Source of the DNA: Pyrus communis
Lineage: Eukaryota; Streptophyta; Magnoliopsida; Rosales; Rosaceae
Assembly: GCF_963583255.1 (NCBI RefSeq)
Contig: NC_084806.1
Span: forward strand, 25,206,735 to 25,270,734
Length of the DNA: 64,000 nt
Direction: 5' to 3'
Every line of letters begins with the position of its first letter. Positions within the stretch are counted from its first letter, which is position 1. The notes under the pieces were generated by a model that was given only the letters and a program-made list of their open reading frames with translations, did no database searches and was not told the DNA's origin. A program made the position numbers and the translations under genes. This document shows, in pieces, positions 23,971 through 35,223 of this stretch.

Positions 23971-25702
23971 TGACACACTCCAACCAAAATCAAGTTGTGT
24001 TGGCCGTCACGTGAGGGTGACGTAGCCATGTGCACAATGCAGAAATGATAATGATATAAAGAAATATGAATAACTAGCTAACTAATTTACACTAAGCAAA
24101 TAAAAGTGCAATCCCGATATTTAAGTGTGATACACCGTAATCAGAGCATAGGTGGCCTAAGTGTTATCCAGCAGGACAAGTACTAATTAGACAATACCAT
24201 AGGTGGTCTGCGCATAAGTCGAAACCACCTAAAGTGGTCTGTACGACAGGACTGGGTGTAAATAAATACAGTCAAGTGCTACGATCACGTGAAGACTGTG
24301 CGAATGATCGCGAGTCACATACGAGTCAGAACCACCTATAGTGGTCCGTATGACAGGATTGTGCACCTAACTTGGATCCAAGGTGAGCGTATGGTGCGGG
24401 AGGTGAATATCACGTGAAGGACTGTGCCCTAACCACGAGCGAGAGCACTAACACTGGGGTGCAGGTTATGAGCTATAGATACATCTCAGCATAATCATGC
24501 AACTCACATCCATAATCTATAAACCAAAAGCCCACTCACTGATATGTGGAAGGGGTCGTAGTCCCCGAGTCTCGCTTGACTGCGCTCGTCCTCTGGAAAA
24601 GTCTCACCTATATACAAACAACTATTTTAACATTATTTTAAGCACATAACCAAAATTAGATAATAACTACTCAAACGTTGCTCAATTGAGGTATTTGAAT
24701 ATACCATTGTGGCCTACTTAACCCCACGAACATTCCCATATTTTTGGAATAATTTTCTAAGTTCCCACGCGTAAGGTTCATTTTGGCACAAATTTCATGA
24801 ATTTTGGTTGAGAAATGGATGAGATATTAAGGTTTGAAATTTTCACAAAATCCAGCGATAGCAGAAGTGGTCGGCGTCGGACTCTAGAGAACCAAGGAAG
24901 AAGGAGGAGAATATTATGTCAAAGTTGACAGAATATGCTAACGGCGTCAGGTATATTTAACGGTATATTCCATTATTTAACAGAATATTCCCTAACATCT
25001 TTAGGGATTATGTCCAATGTGCCAGGCACGTGCCTACATGTGGCCGTGCCTTGGTCGGCACGTGAGAACGAAAGGAACACATCCTTACCACTTTTAGGTC
25101 CTAAAACCAACAGAATTTGGTCAGAAAAATCTCGATAGTCTAACCACCCCTGCAACTTGACGAACTCGAGTTTCTTGATGTCCAAAACCTTCAAAAATTC
25201 TTCTATAAGCTTCGTGAAGAAGTATTAAGACTCCCTTGGACCCTAAAACTCAATGAAACATCTGCGATCACGATGGAGTAACAGTGCACCTTGTTGGAAC
25301 TCCCTGGTTCTCAAGATTTCGAAGTCCTCGTGTCTAACCAAAGCTATAGTTCGACTCCTGAGCTTGAAATGAGCACAAAGATAAGATCCACAACCTCGAT
25401 CTATGAGTGATGAAGTGGTTTGAGAGAATGACCGTACGGGTTTTATGGAAAATGGAAGAAAATCCGAAAGGGAGAGAGAGAAAGAGAGGTCAACGGGTGT
25501 GTGTGTGTGGTCTAGGTTTGGCCAACCAAACAAAATAAAACAAAAATCTTAATTTCTAATTGGGTCCAGCTATTTAGGAAGGAAAAGAATTGGTCCCAAA
25601 CCCTAAGCTTATTCACACAACACACTCAACGTTCTAGGGCATAAAAGTCATTTCCACGCTATCGAGGACAAAATATATTATAATTCGGGACAGGTTGTCA
25701 CA
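23971..25702 (-). repeat. 5' LTR of the nested Tekay element (1732 bp), rearranged
   Basis: Its TG..CA ends match the other LTR. It lacks about 430 bp (equivalent to 15204-15634) and about 155 bp (equivalent to 15945-16100). The segment 24771-25066 is present in inverted orientation relative to the other LTR (16356-16663). Confidence 0.88.
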
Positions 25703-26822
25703 TTATTTGCAAGAAAGCATCGATACCCCAAATAACAAATCTTACGACTTGCCGGCAAGTAAATTGATTATGTATCATGCATGCAATGGGAACATGCTTT
25801 AAAGCTATGTGTACTCCATCCTAACAACATTCCATAACCCGAAAAATCACTTATGGTACATAAGACGACATCCTTCATCATAAAATTTTGGTTGGTATAT
25901 GCATCATAAGTGGGAATGCCCACCTCCCATAACTCATTCAACTAGTCAATCAATGGGCGCATATACACATCAATCTCTTTACTAGGACTGCGCAATCCTG
26001 GTATTAACAGAGACAACAACAAATTCAATTGCTTCATACACATCTAGGGCGACAAATTGTAAATAGAAAGCACCACGAGCCATGTGCTATGGTCATGCCT
26101 CATTTTCCCAAAAGGATTAAATCCATCACTGCCCAACCCTAATCGAACGTTTTGAATATCTGACGCAAACTCTGGATATAAATCATCTGAATGCTTCCAT
26201 GCTAGAGAACATAAATCATGCCTCATAAACTCATCCTTAGGAAATTTAGTTGTGTGCCACCTCATATGTTCAGCCATATGCTTTGACATAAAAAATTGCT
26301 GCAATTGTGCTTTTAAAGGAAAATACCACATAACCTTAGCTACGATTTTTTTCCTTGAGCTATCCTCTGTGTTGGTTATTTTATACCTTGATTTACCATA
26401 AACTGAGCACACGGTTAACTTTGAAGTGTCTTTCTAATAGATCATGCAATCATTGGGACATGCATCAATCTTCACATACATCATGCCCAAGTCATTTATA
26501 AGTTTTTTTTCTTTATAACAGGATTTAGGCAAACAATCCCCTTCAAGCAACATTCTTTTAATTAACTCGAGTAAAGTGGTGAAGATCCTGCTGGCATTCC
26601 CGCTCAACACTTGATCTGATATAGTTTTACAACTGCTTCCAATTTCTTAAACTCCTTACAACCTGCCCACAAATATTGATTTGCCTCTTTAAGCAACCTA
26701 AAAAAAGTCTCCACCTCTTTTGGACGCCCTTCCCCAATAGGGGGTTCAGTAAACGGACCAACACCTTCTTCTGTTAATGGTTGGACAAATATATCATTAA
26801 GAAAATCATGCATACTAGTCAC
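25703..26822 (-). pseudogene. CACTA TNP2 transposase, N-terminal and catalytic part
   Basis: The frame 26822-26604 shows MTSMHDFLNDIF to EFKKLEAVVKLYQIK, the usual TNP2 pre-catalytic region. The frame 26412-26044 carries AKVMWYFPLKAQLQQFF, MAEHMRWH, then VRLGLGSDGFNPFG, whose aspartate is a predicted catalytic residue of the DDE transposase. Coding sequence continues to 25703, where the Tekay insertion cuts it. Stops lie around 26440 and 26040. This transposase would excise the element by binding its ends. The remainder lies at 13302-14958. Confidence 0.88.
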
Positions 26823-26869
26823 CTCATCTCATGTTTCTTCTTCTCCAATTGCCACATTTTGCTCTCCAA

Positions 26870-27103
26870 TGTTGGGCTCACCATGATGTCACCACTAAGC
26901 GTTTTTATAATCTTTATCCATATCATACAATATAAGATGTTCAACAATAGTGTTCATAACAAAAGTATATTGATTACAACATCTTTTTCAAGGACATCTA
27001 AACTTATTGGGGCCAACACCATATGCAACCGCTTGATCCAAAAATATATTAATTCTAGCTGTATAAGCTTCCAAATTTCGGGTATCGTCAACCAACTCTT
27101 GTC
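26870..27103 (-). pseudogene. transposase-associated N-terminal domain (TNP2)
   Basis: On the minus strand the ATG at about 27103 gives MDKSW. After a one-base shift comes an EAYTARINIFLDQAV-like segment, then RCP-stop-KRCCNQYTF and VEHLILYDMD. This is the cysteine-containing transposase-associated domain that begins TNP2 proteins. One cysteine codon has become TGA, and more stops occur near 26895. It is the likely original start region of the transposase. Confidence 0.75.
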
Positions 27104-27194
27104 CATGTTTTACCACTTTACGAGGGTAAAATATTACGTTGACACTAAGATCCCGACAATCTTTCAATCCCTACCATGTAGGCAAAACTATTAG

Positions 27195-27960
27195 AATTTT
27201 CAATTTCTATCTTTCAACCCTCAAACTCTATCACGATTGCAATCTTTTAATTTCCAACACCTATTGTAATAGAAACAAATTAAAATAACAACAAAAAGTT
27301 ATCAAAATTCTGCTCATCAAGTCTTGATTGTTTGTTAAATTCAAGTTTTGAATATCCTCATAACAATTAGAGTGCAAAAAATTAATTTAACATAATATAT
27401 TCATATATTACTAAATATTATCAGTTTATGTTATATTTTATATTGTTAATTTAACATAAATGCTTATAAATATATTCATTTTCATTTTCTCATGACAATT
27501 CAAGTGACAAAATTAATTAATTTGGCTAAATATTTATTAATTTAACATAAATAGTAGAAATTTATCTAAATACTTAAACTAAAAATTTTAAATAAATAAA
27601 CTTGTGTATTATACAATTTAAAAATTAAGGAATTTAGTGATAGAAACCTGAATTATGGAAGAATTCCGTCGTTGATCAATTCTTTATGTACTCAACTAGC
27701 TTAATTAAAATCCCTACAAAATTAAATTGTAAATAAAAATTAAAAATAAGAGGAGAAAATAAAAATACTAGAAGCAAGAAAAACTTACTGTGGAGAAGAA
27801 CGAATTAATGAAGTTGGAAGAACAATTAAGAAAGATGTGAGAGAGGAAGAAGAAAACACGAGGGAGGGTTTATAAATTGGAAGAACAAATAAGAAAGATG
27901 CAAGAGAGGAAGAAGAAAACACGGGGAAGGTATATAAACCCCACCAATCTATCATCTAAA
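27195..27960. other. CACTA 5' non-coding region and promoter candidate
   Basis: AT-rich, with no coding sequence. It contains a roughly 61-bp near-tandem duplication ('ttggaagaacaa..gaggaagaagaaaacacg') at about 27815-27875 and 27876-27936. Minus-strand TATA-like boxes fall within it (TTTATATACC at about 27927-27937). This is where a promoter for the minus-strand transposase would be expected. Confidence 0.5.
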
Positions 27961-28330
27961 ACCGACGTTATGTTTCAAAATATTTTAAAAAATTAAAATC
28001 TATGTTGGCTACAACCGACACCGGCTTTCAAAATATTAAAAAAAATCATTAGTGTGGGGTGGAAGCGACACCAGTCTTCTTTTAACCGATACTAACTTTA
28101 TGTCGGTTACAAGCGACACAGTTTTTAATTTATGCGACACCACTAATTAAAAAATATTAAAATTTATGTTGGTTATAAGTGACATTAATAGTTTATGTCG
28201 GTTATAAGCGACATAGACAATTTATGTTGGTTATAACTGACAGTAATTCTGACACAATGTTAAGTGGGTGTCCAAAAATGTCTTATCTGCCACTATGTTG
28301 TATAAAACCGACACCAACCACCGACACAAT
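27960..28330. repeat. CACTA right subterminal repeats
   Basis: About eight copies of 'tatgtcggttataagcgaca' variants, matching the left-end array. They sit next to the right inverted end, as in En/Spm elements. Confidence 0.8.
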
Positions 28331-28463
28331 AAGGTCCTTTTGTAGCAGTGATATATATACACTATAAAAAAATTAAATTAAATAGTTATTTAATTTTATA
28401 TGTCCAATTTTATTAATTGATCTCAATTGATTTCTCATTAATGCTCAAAAGATAGGTAATAGG

Positions 28464-28537
28464 TAAGGATGATAGGATTTGAACCTGTGACATTTTGTAC
28501 CCAAAACAAATGCGCTACCAAACTGCGCTACATCCTT
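28464..28537 (-). tRNA. trnP-UGG: plastid-type tRNA-Pro (UGG)
   Basis: 74 nt that fold as a tRNA on the minus strand. The acceptor stem is AAGGATG/CATCCTT and the D arm lies in GCGCAGTTTGGTAGCGC. The anticodon stem is TTTGT/ACAAA around loop TTTGGGT with anticodon TGG (28503-28501), and the T arm contains GGTTCAAATCC. No intron or encoded CCA. It matches my memory of the chloroplast gene except for about six transitions and is unlike nuclear tRNA-Pro. It therefore looks like a nuclear copy of plastid DNA (or plastid DNA that came through the mitochondrion). All stems still pair. Expression is doubtful but not excluded. Confidence 0.88.
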
Positions 28538-28688
28538 TTCAATTAGTCTACAGTGTTGAAAACAAAACGAATAATTAAAGCTGTAATTGATAAATGAGAG
28601 CAGCCAAGTAGAAAAGTAACCCATCTTTACAAATAATTTCCAAGGGCAAAAGAAAAGATTAAACAAAAATAAATCATGGTGGTGGAAA

Positions 28689-28905
28689 TTAGACTTGGCA
28701 ATTTCTTACACGACCCGTTAACACGATACGTAAACGACACGAAAATAACGGGTTTCGGTTCAACACGATAACTAATCGGGACATTAACGGTTCACACGAT
28801 AAGAACCCTTTATTAATGGGTCCTCAACAGGTTTACTCGAAGGTGACACGTAGGTAACCCATTTAGACACATTAAGAAAAAAGTTATTTTGATTTTAATT
28901 TTTTA
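28689..28905. mobile_element. hAT-like non-coding repeat fragment
   Basis: The sequence 'acttggcaatttcttacacg' with 'acccgttaacacga' and alternating 'cacgaaaataacgggttt' motifs resembles the ends of widespread plant hAT non-autonomous elements. Only one end is recognised and no 8-bp duplication was found. Confidence 0.35.
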
Positions 28906-28962
28906 TACTAAAAAAACTTACTATAAAATACATATGTGTGTATATATATTTATTGTATATTA

Positions 28963-29375
28963 TGTCACATCCCAGTCAGCATAGTAAGATATTGTCCGAG
29001 CATAGTAAGATATTGTCCGCTTTGGGCCACGACTTCATGATTTTGTTCTTGGGCTTCCACCCAAAATGTGTCTTACTATAGGGAGTTGGGCATGTACATA
29101 TAAGGCACATCACCCTCTCCCCTAGGCGATGTGGGATCTTACAATCCACCCCCCATAGGGGCCCGACGCCCTCGTCAGCACAATTCCGGCTGAGGAGTGG
29201 CTTTGATACCAAATTGTCACATCCCAGTCTGTATAGTAAGATATTGTCTGCTTTGGGCCACGCCCTCATGGTTTTGTTCCTGGCTACCACCCAAAACGTG
29301 TCTTACTATAGGGAGGTGGGCGTATACATATAAGGCACGTCACCTCCCCTGCCCCGAGCGATGTGGGATCTTACA
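28963..29375 (-). mobile_element. complete TRIM retrotransposon
   Basis: The two LTRs (28963-29143, 181 bp; 29215-29375, 161 bp) flank a 71-bp internal region. On the minus strand they run from TGTAAGATCCCACATCG to GGGATGTGACA. The primer-binding site TGGTATCAAAGC (29211-29200) and the polypurine tract ATGGGGGGTGGAT sit in the correct places. Perfect TATTA duplications flank it (28958-28962 and 29376-29380). The 20-bp length difference is explained by a tandem duplication of 'gcatagtaagatattgtccg' in the left LTR. It has no coding capacity, so an autonomous element must have mobilised it. Confidence 0.92.
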
Positions 29376-29886
29376 TATTAAATATGTATTAATGTATTAT
29401 TATTCTATATAAATTAAAAAAAATTTAAGTTATACTTATTTGTTTATTTTTATAGTTTACTATCGACAAAGAGTGAAATTAAAAAATTATAAAACACATT
29501 AAAACCTAATGAAAACATCGTCATTATAACTTTTGAAGACAATATATCAAGCCAAAATTCCAATACCATCTCCCTTGGTGATTGATCAAAATTGAAGGGT
29601 TTTATGGTAAAAAAAAGTGCAAGGTTGCTCAATCTTGAAACGCAACTCCCTTCATTTTACATATCCTTGAACATTTGGTATTTTGTATGTGACTACCCAT
29701 TCCAATTTTCATTATAATTTTCTCCTCGAGTATGTAACGTGATGATTATGCCCTCAATGGCTTAGTGACGTGGATGTACATATGCAGTTTTAAATTATCT
29801 TCCTCATTATCGTAATTAAATTGTGATTGAAATCACGAGTACGTTGACGTGAGTTAGACTCGAATCGGAGTCGTAACGAGAAAGTG
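29376..29886. other. no gene recognised
   Basis: AT-rich spacer between the TRIM and the Tat element. The 60-72 codon frames show no domain. Confidence 0.6.
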
Positions 29887-30404
29887 TGTTGATGCACAAA
29901 ATCGGCGAGGACTTTGGTACAACAGAAAGTGTCAAGTTTGTGAACTTCGCTAGATTACTCTGGTCACTAGTGTGGAAAAGTATGTAAATGGATAGAGACA
30001 GGGAAGCAAACAGCACAAGATGTACGTGGTTCACCTAGATTGGCTACGTCCATGGAGTAGAGGAGTTCTCATTAGTTGTGAAGGGTTTACACAAATACAT
30101 AGGTTCAAGATCTCCTTTAGTGAGTTCTAGTGAATAGTTTAGTACAAATGACATTAGGGATTATTGTGGGAGAATGATCCTCTTTTATAGAAGAGAGTTT
30201 CTAGCTTTGTTCTGACATTAACACGTGTCGTGATGTGATTGGCCTCTGATATCGACACGTGTTGCGCTGAAATTGGTCTTTGATATTGACACTTGTCATG
30301 TTGTGATTAGCCTCCTGGTTGAAGGGAAACTCTTGTGGATCCTTGATGGTATACTATTGATCGGTGCTCAGTAGTTTCGAGATTGGTCAAGTATGGTACA
30401 AACA
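29887..30404 (-). repeat. 3' LTR of the Tat element (518 bp)
   Basis: On the minus strand it begins TGTTTGTACCATACTTG, directly after TTAGGGGAGCAC (polypurine tract), and ends GATTTTGTGCATCAACA. The boundaries rest on TG..CA and the polypurine tract, because the other LTR is missing. Confidence 0.65.
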
Positions 30405-31380
30405 GTGCTCCCCTAAGTTGCCGACTGAGGGAAGCTCTTCGGTTGGGGACTTGCAAGATCCAAGCCATTGAGTAATCGCAAAACTTCTAAGTACTGAAGC
30501 ATGACACCATTTTCACTTACCTCTGCCCCATAGGTAGATGTGGCCTCTTCTCTGGAAATACTTTTCCTCGATCCAGGAATGGTATCTTTAGCTGATGTTG
30601 ATGCGCAAGGTAATGTATCATTTTCATTTGAAGCTTACTTGTAGTTTTGGGCTTCGTCAAGTGCAATACAAACCCTATAGTAGGAGTCCCCCAAGTCTCT
30701 AAGCGAGGAGATCTGCCGAAAGAGGTGACAGACAAGGTAAGCAATCAGAGTTCTAAGCAATCAGCCTTAGATCGGAAGCTTGATCTCGAGTTCTGGTTGA
30801 TTGTTCTCCTTCTTCTTGTCTCTCATTCAACACTAAGGACAAAGAAAAGGATAGGGAGAAGAGATGATATGAGATACTCTTATTTTTTGAGAAGTAATGG
30901 ATGAATCGGCACGTGCTTTGTTGTACTTGTTGACTTTCCACAGGTGTATTCTTGAACTGGGCTGGAGGGTTTCCTAGTTTCCTCCAAAGGAGCGAGTCAA
31001 CTCCAGAATTTGAGGGTCAAAACAAGTCCGTCAAATCTAGAGTATGTTCGATCTTGATGATATGGGATACTTCTGCTTTTTGACAAAGTAGTGGATGTGG
31101 TCTCACGAGGCTTTGTTCTTTGATGATGGTGCTAGCAAAAGGCTGTTGAGGCTTCTCGATCTCTTTAATTAGAGCAACGATACTGAGTTTGGATTTGACT
31201 TAGACTTCTCCGTCTGGATTGTGAGGTTCTACAGGAAGGGCATTATGCTGTGGTGATATGTTCTAGCTCGTCGTTGAACCTTCTGCTTCAATCTCTTCTA
31301 TAGTAGAAATGGTGCGCAACCTTTTTATTTAAATGGTCCTTCAAAGCACTACTTCCCAGCGACTCATCCATGCTTGGCAG
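30405..31380. other. Tat non-coding tract, part 1
   Basis: No gene. The stretches 30402-30480 and 30660-30740 recur in diverged form at 36094-36180 and 36200-36260. The block 30765-30890 recurs at about 34160-34290. The tract is therefore built from old duplications. Confidence 0.55.
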
Positions 31381-34021
31381 TGATGCGAGAATTATACGCA
31401 CACAAATTAAACCCTCTTTTTGTCAATTGTAGTATATGTATAAGTAGGGATCGTTCTGGACCGGGGATTAGGAGGGATTGTTAATCACTTGGATTTGACT
31501 CAAAAACGTAAAAACACAATATAAAACACTATACTAGACTCAAAGAATGCAAAACTAAACTTTAAAACACTCAAGCAAACTAAAAGACTCAAAACAGCAC
31601 AAACTCACTCAAATCTGCCTAAAAACCACTTTCTGGGCAGTTTTGAGTATAAACACAAATTTGGACGAAATTAAGTTGTAACTTGACTCAAGACTCTTAA
31701 AAACTCAAACTAAATGTAATTCTAACTAATCTAACACTTTAAAATAAATGGGGGATTGGTTTTGACGAATTTAAAACTAAAACAGAAACTTGGAAACAAA
31801 ACAGAATGTAAAGATGAATGTGATGATATTGAATGGATTGAAGCTAGCTAGAGGGTTCATCTCCATACATGTTATACTTGCATAATAAAAAGATTTCCAA
31901 TTGCATTTCAATAAATTATGAAACTCATCACCCCGGGTCAATTAGGTCCGCTTAAATTAACCGTCAAGTTTTCCTTAAGTTAATGAATTGGATGGGTTAG
32001 CGCAACGCAATTCACTACATTCTCCAAAAGTCCTTTACGTGAACAGCACAATAAAGATACAATCAAAGATCATTAAGCATTATGAAAACTATAAGTGTTG
32101 ACGAGGCATTCGTTACTATGATGAGCATGAAACTCGTGCCAAGAATTCATTTAACGCGATTGTTTATAAGCAACCTCCACTACTTGTGAATATAAGTTCA
32201 TAACGATTAGGTGAAACTCACTTATATTCTAGCGTCATATTCATGCATGAAAATTAAGCGTGCACTCTCAATAAACATACATAAATAAGTTATCAATCAA
32301 ACGGTTAAACAAATTGAATCCACAACTTATGAAACGCAATTAGAAGTAATCAAATCAAAATGCAAGCATAAACATTTATTTCAAATCCCCCCTAGCCAAG
32401 GGGGGTTTAGTACCTCATGGTACAAAACAAAGAGAATCAAAGAAACACCTAAACATTCCAACAACTCAAACTTGAATTGTATGAACGTTTAGGCCCTCTT
32501 CTCTTCCATTCCTCATTCGTACAAAACAAAGAGTATTGAAATTAAACATTGAAATCAAAGAAACACCTAAACATTCCAACAACTCAAACTTGAATTGTAT
32601 GAACGTTTAGGCACTCTTCTCTTCCTCTTCGTTGTAGCACAAGGTCTAAGGATAGTTTGATGGTGTGAATGGTTTGGGTAGTGGTGAAAATGGAAGGATG
32701 GTGTTTGGATTGTAAGGGATGGCATGGCACAAAGGAGTTTGATGTCTACATTCTGAAATGGAAGAAGTGTGTTAAAATGAATGCAATGGATGCTTATTTA
32801 TAGGTGAAATGAGGGGAACATGACAGCTAGGAGGGAATGTGGCTGCATGTTTGAATGATTAAAGGATGCATGTGGGTTGGAAATGCATGTGCAATGAATA
32901 TGTGGCTGCATGTGCAAGGGAACAATCTGAAAATGCATGTGAAAGCATGTGAAAGCTGGAATTGGGATGGGTAGCCACGGCAATGAGAGGTTTGTGCATG
33001 TGGAGTGCTTGATTGAATGAGTAATGCACGGGTTGGCTGATTAGAACTAGGGTGAATGGTGTGTTGGATGTGCATGTGAATTAAAGCTAGGTTGAATTAA
33101 TTAAAGAGATTGCATGTGAGTTGGATATGTGGCTGAAATAAACAAAGAGTGAGGGGAATGATATGCACGGTTTTGGGAGAAAGGTGAATGAATGTGCATG
33201 TTTTGCACGGCAAAGGGGAATGGGTGATGTGTGATTGAATGATTAAAGTGCATGTGGGTTGTTTTAAAGGATGGAATGCATGTGAATATGCTGGAAATAT
33301 AGGGAACTCACGGCATGGGCTTGTTGTTGGTGAAAATGTGGCTGAATGGTTTAATTAATGGGAGTGTATGTTTGAATGATTAAAGGGACATGTGGGGGTG
33401 GAAATGATGAATGAAATGCATGTGAATGACAGCTAGATATGTTGATGAATGCATGTGACTTGTTTGTGGTGAGTGAATGCATGTGCAAAGCTGGAAATGC
33501 AATGGGAACTCACGACATTGGCAGATTTTGATGTGTGAATGGGAATTTGAATGTTTAAGATGTAAATGTGGGTTAATTAATTAAGTGTATGATATGATAA
33601 GTGAATGATATGATAAATGAATGATAAGTGTATGATATGATAAGTGGTGAATGATAAGTGGTGAATGATAAGTAATGATATGTGGGAGTGTGGCTGAAAT
33701 GAAGGAGTGGAATGTTGGAATGTTATGCACGACTAAGGATATAGGAAAGGTTTAAATGTCCTAAAACTAAAGGGAACAAGGTTCCAACACTTTGGTCTTC
33801 AATTAGGTCTTCAATTTCGTCCAACATTTTGGCTCCAAGCATAAGCTATCCATCCTTAGCCCAAAAGTGCTCCAAAAGTCTCCAAAATGCATCTTTTTGC
33901 TCCTTTAGCCCTTTGGACCTACAAACACACGAAAATAGCTTAAAGTACTAAAATAACTAAAGAAACATAACGTAAATGCACGAGAACAAGCCATTTAAGT
34001 CGCATGAATATGCTCCTATCA
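31381..34021 (-). mobile_element. solo LTR (Athila-like family) in the Tat element
   Basis: On the minus strand it starts TGATAGGAGCATATTCATGC and ends TTCTCGCATCA. It is flanked by perfect GGCAG duplications (31376-31380 and 34022-34026). It is the same family as 18211-20206 in opposite orientation. At 2641 bp it is longer, because of expanded 'tgcatgtg' and 'gaatgatatgataagt' repeats at about 32830-33690. Confidence 0.92.
32830..33690 (-). repeat. expanded minisatellite region in the solo LTR
   Basis: Many irregular copies of 'tgcatgtg', 'gtgaatg' and, at 33590-33680, 'atgatatgataagtg'. They occupy the position of the 22-bp and 'cacttatcatc' repeats of the copy at 18211-20206. The 60-80 codon frames here are artefacts. 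Confidence 0.7.
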
Positions 34022-35223
34022 GGCAGCTTCAGTGTAAAAAGCCAATATCGTACCAACTGTTCTAAGGTATGTGCCGAATGAGTTCATGACCTTGACAGCA
34101 GTTGAGGATGAGTACTCGAGAGCAATGCTAGGCAAGCAACCAGGCAAAGGTTCCAAGCAATCAATCCCAGATCGGAAGTTTGATTTTAGGTTCCGACTGA
34201 TTGCATTCTTTCTCCTTATCATGCAGGTAAAAGGAAGGGCAAGGGAAAAGAGAGGGAAAAAGCATGATATTGAGTACTCTTGCTTTCAACCCTGATGATA
34301 TGAGATATTCTTGCTTTGATGTGGCTGGTCAGTAGAGGTATTATCAAGGGAGAAGAAAACGGAGTATTTCGAGAGGCTAGATTGGGAGTACCCTTTCGGA
34401 TGTGAGGAAGGGCTGAGCATTTTTTGGCAGGTCTGCCAGGCTGTGGAGGATAGAGGTCGACATATATAGGAATTGTCCCAACAGCGAGTAGTAATGTTGT
34501 TCCTTTACCCTTCTTGGTCGAAGCAACGTAGTGGCCGCTACAAGATTCACGTGTTTTAACTTTATCAAAGCACTTTGAAAAAGTGGTCTGTGGTATCCAG
34601 AAAGCTGATGTTGCGTGTGAGGATTGTGGACAAATTTTATCTAAGGAAATTTGGCTCTCGAAGTTCGGGGAACCTCTTTGATTTCTGAACAGGCAATCTT
34701 GTTAGGGATCTAGTTCTCGAGATTAGGAGAGCGGTGCCTCTTCGATTTCTGAGCAAGCAATCTTGTTGGGAGTGCTTTCTTAGATGTGAAGAAAGGTTGG
34801 GCATTTTTGCAAGTCTGCTTTGCCACGGTGCACGGAGGTTGACACACATAAGGATTTTCCAATTATCAAGCAATGGTGTTGTTCCTTTACCCTTGTGGGT
34901 AATAATAGGGTAGCTGGACTTTCAAAATTTACGCGTCTTAACTTTGTCAGAGTTCTTTGGCAAAGTTATTCTTGGTTTCCGAGGAACTGATGTCGCGTGT
35001 GAAGATTACTAATAAATCTTACTCGGGGAAATCTGCTTCTTGAAATTCGAAGAGTGGTGCCTCTTTGATTTTTGAACAAACAGCTCTATTGCCCTTTCTT
35101 TTATAGGGGCACCAATTGTGTTCAAGAAGTAAGTTCAGAAAGTTACTGCTTGTAGGAATTCTTCCTTTATTTTCGTACTTCTGAGACTTACTGTACCTTT
35201 TTTTTTCTTCATCTTTTCTAAGA
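34022..35223. other. Tat non-coding tract, part 2
   Basis: No gene. The blocks 34375-34640 and 34760-35010 are diverged direct copies about 390 bp apart, sharing 'gttgttcctttaccctt' and 'cgtgtgaggattg'-like pieces. Confidence 0.55.

Larger units (their letters stand above)
14959..25702 (-). mobile_element. Ty3 Tekay-type chromovirus retrotransposon inserted in the CACTA element
   Basis: A near full-length element on the minus strand: 5' LTR 25702-23971, primer-binding site, gag, protease, RT, RNase H, integrase, chromodomain, polypurine tract, 3' LTR 17007-14959. The flanks TCATT (14954-14958) and TTATT (25703-25707) are a 5-bp duplication with one C/T difference. The transposase sequence is continuous across the insertion once one copy of the duplication is ignored, which proves insertion into TNP2. 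The integrase is itself split by a solo LTR at 18211-20206. All genes carry stops. Confidence 0.92.
12492..28350 (-). mobile_element. CACTA (En/Spm-type) DNA transposon with nested insertions
   Basis: The left end is CACTACCATAAAAGAGGCT. The right end read inward is CACTGCTACAAAAGGACCT (13 of 19 bases shared). Both are flanked by ATA (12489-12491 and 28351-28353), matching the 3-bp duplication of this superfamily, though the right flank is low-complexity. Both ends carry subterminal repeats, and the body encodes a TNP2 transposase on the minus strand. A 10.7-kb Tekay retrotransposon sits inside the transposase. Without it the transposon is about 5.1 kb. Stops and frameshifts make it non-autonomous today. 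Confidence 0.85.

Noticed and set aside
32798..33075. His/Cys-rich frames on the minus strand
   Set aside because: Produced by TGCATGTG repeats in the solo LTR.
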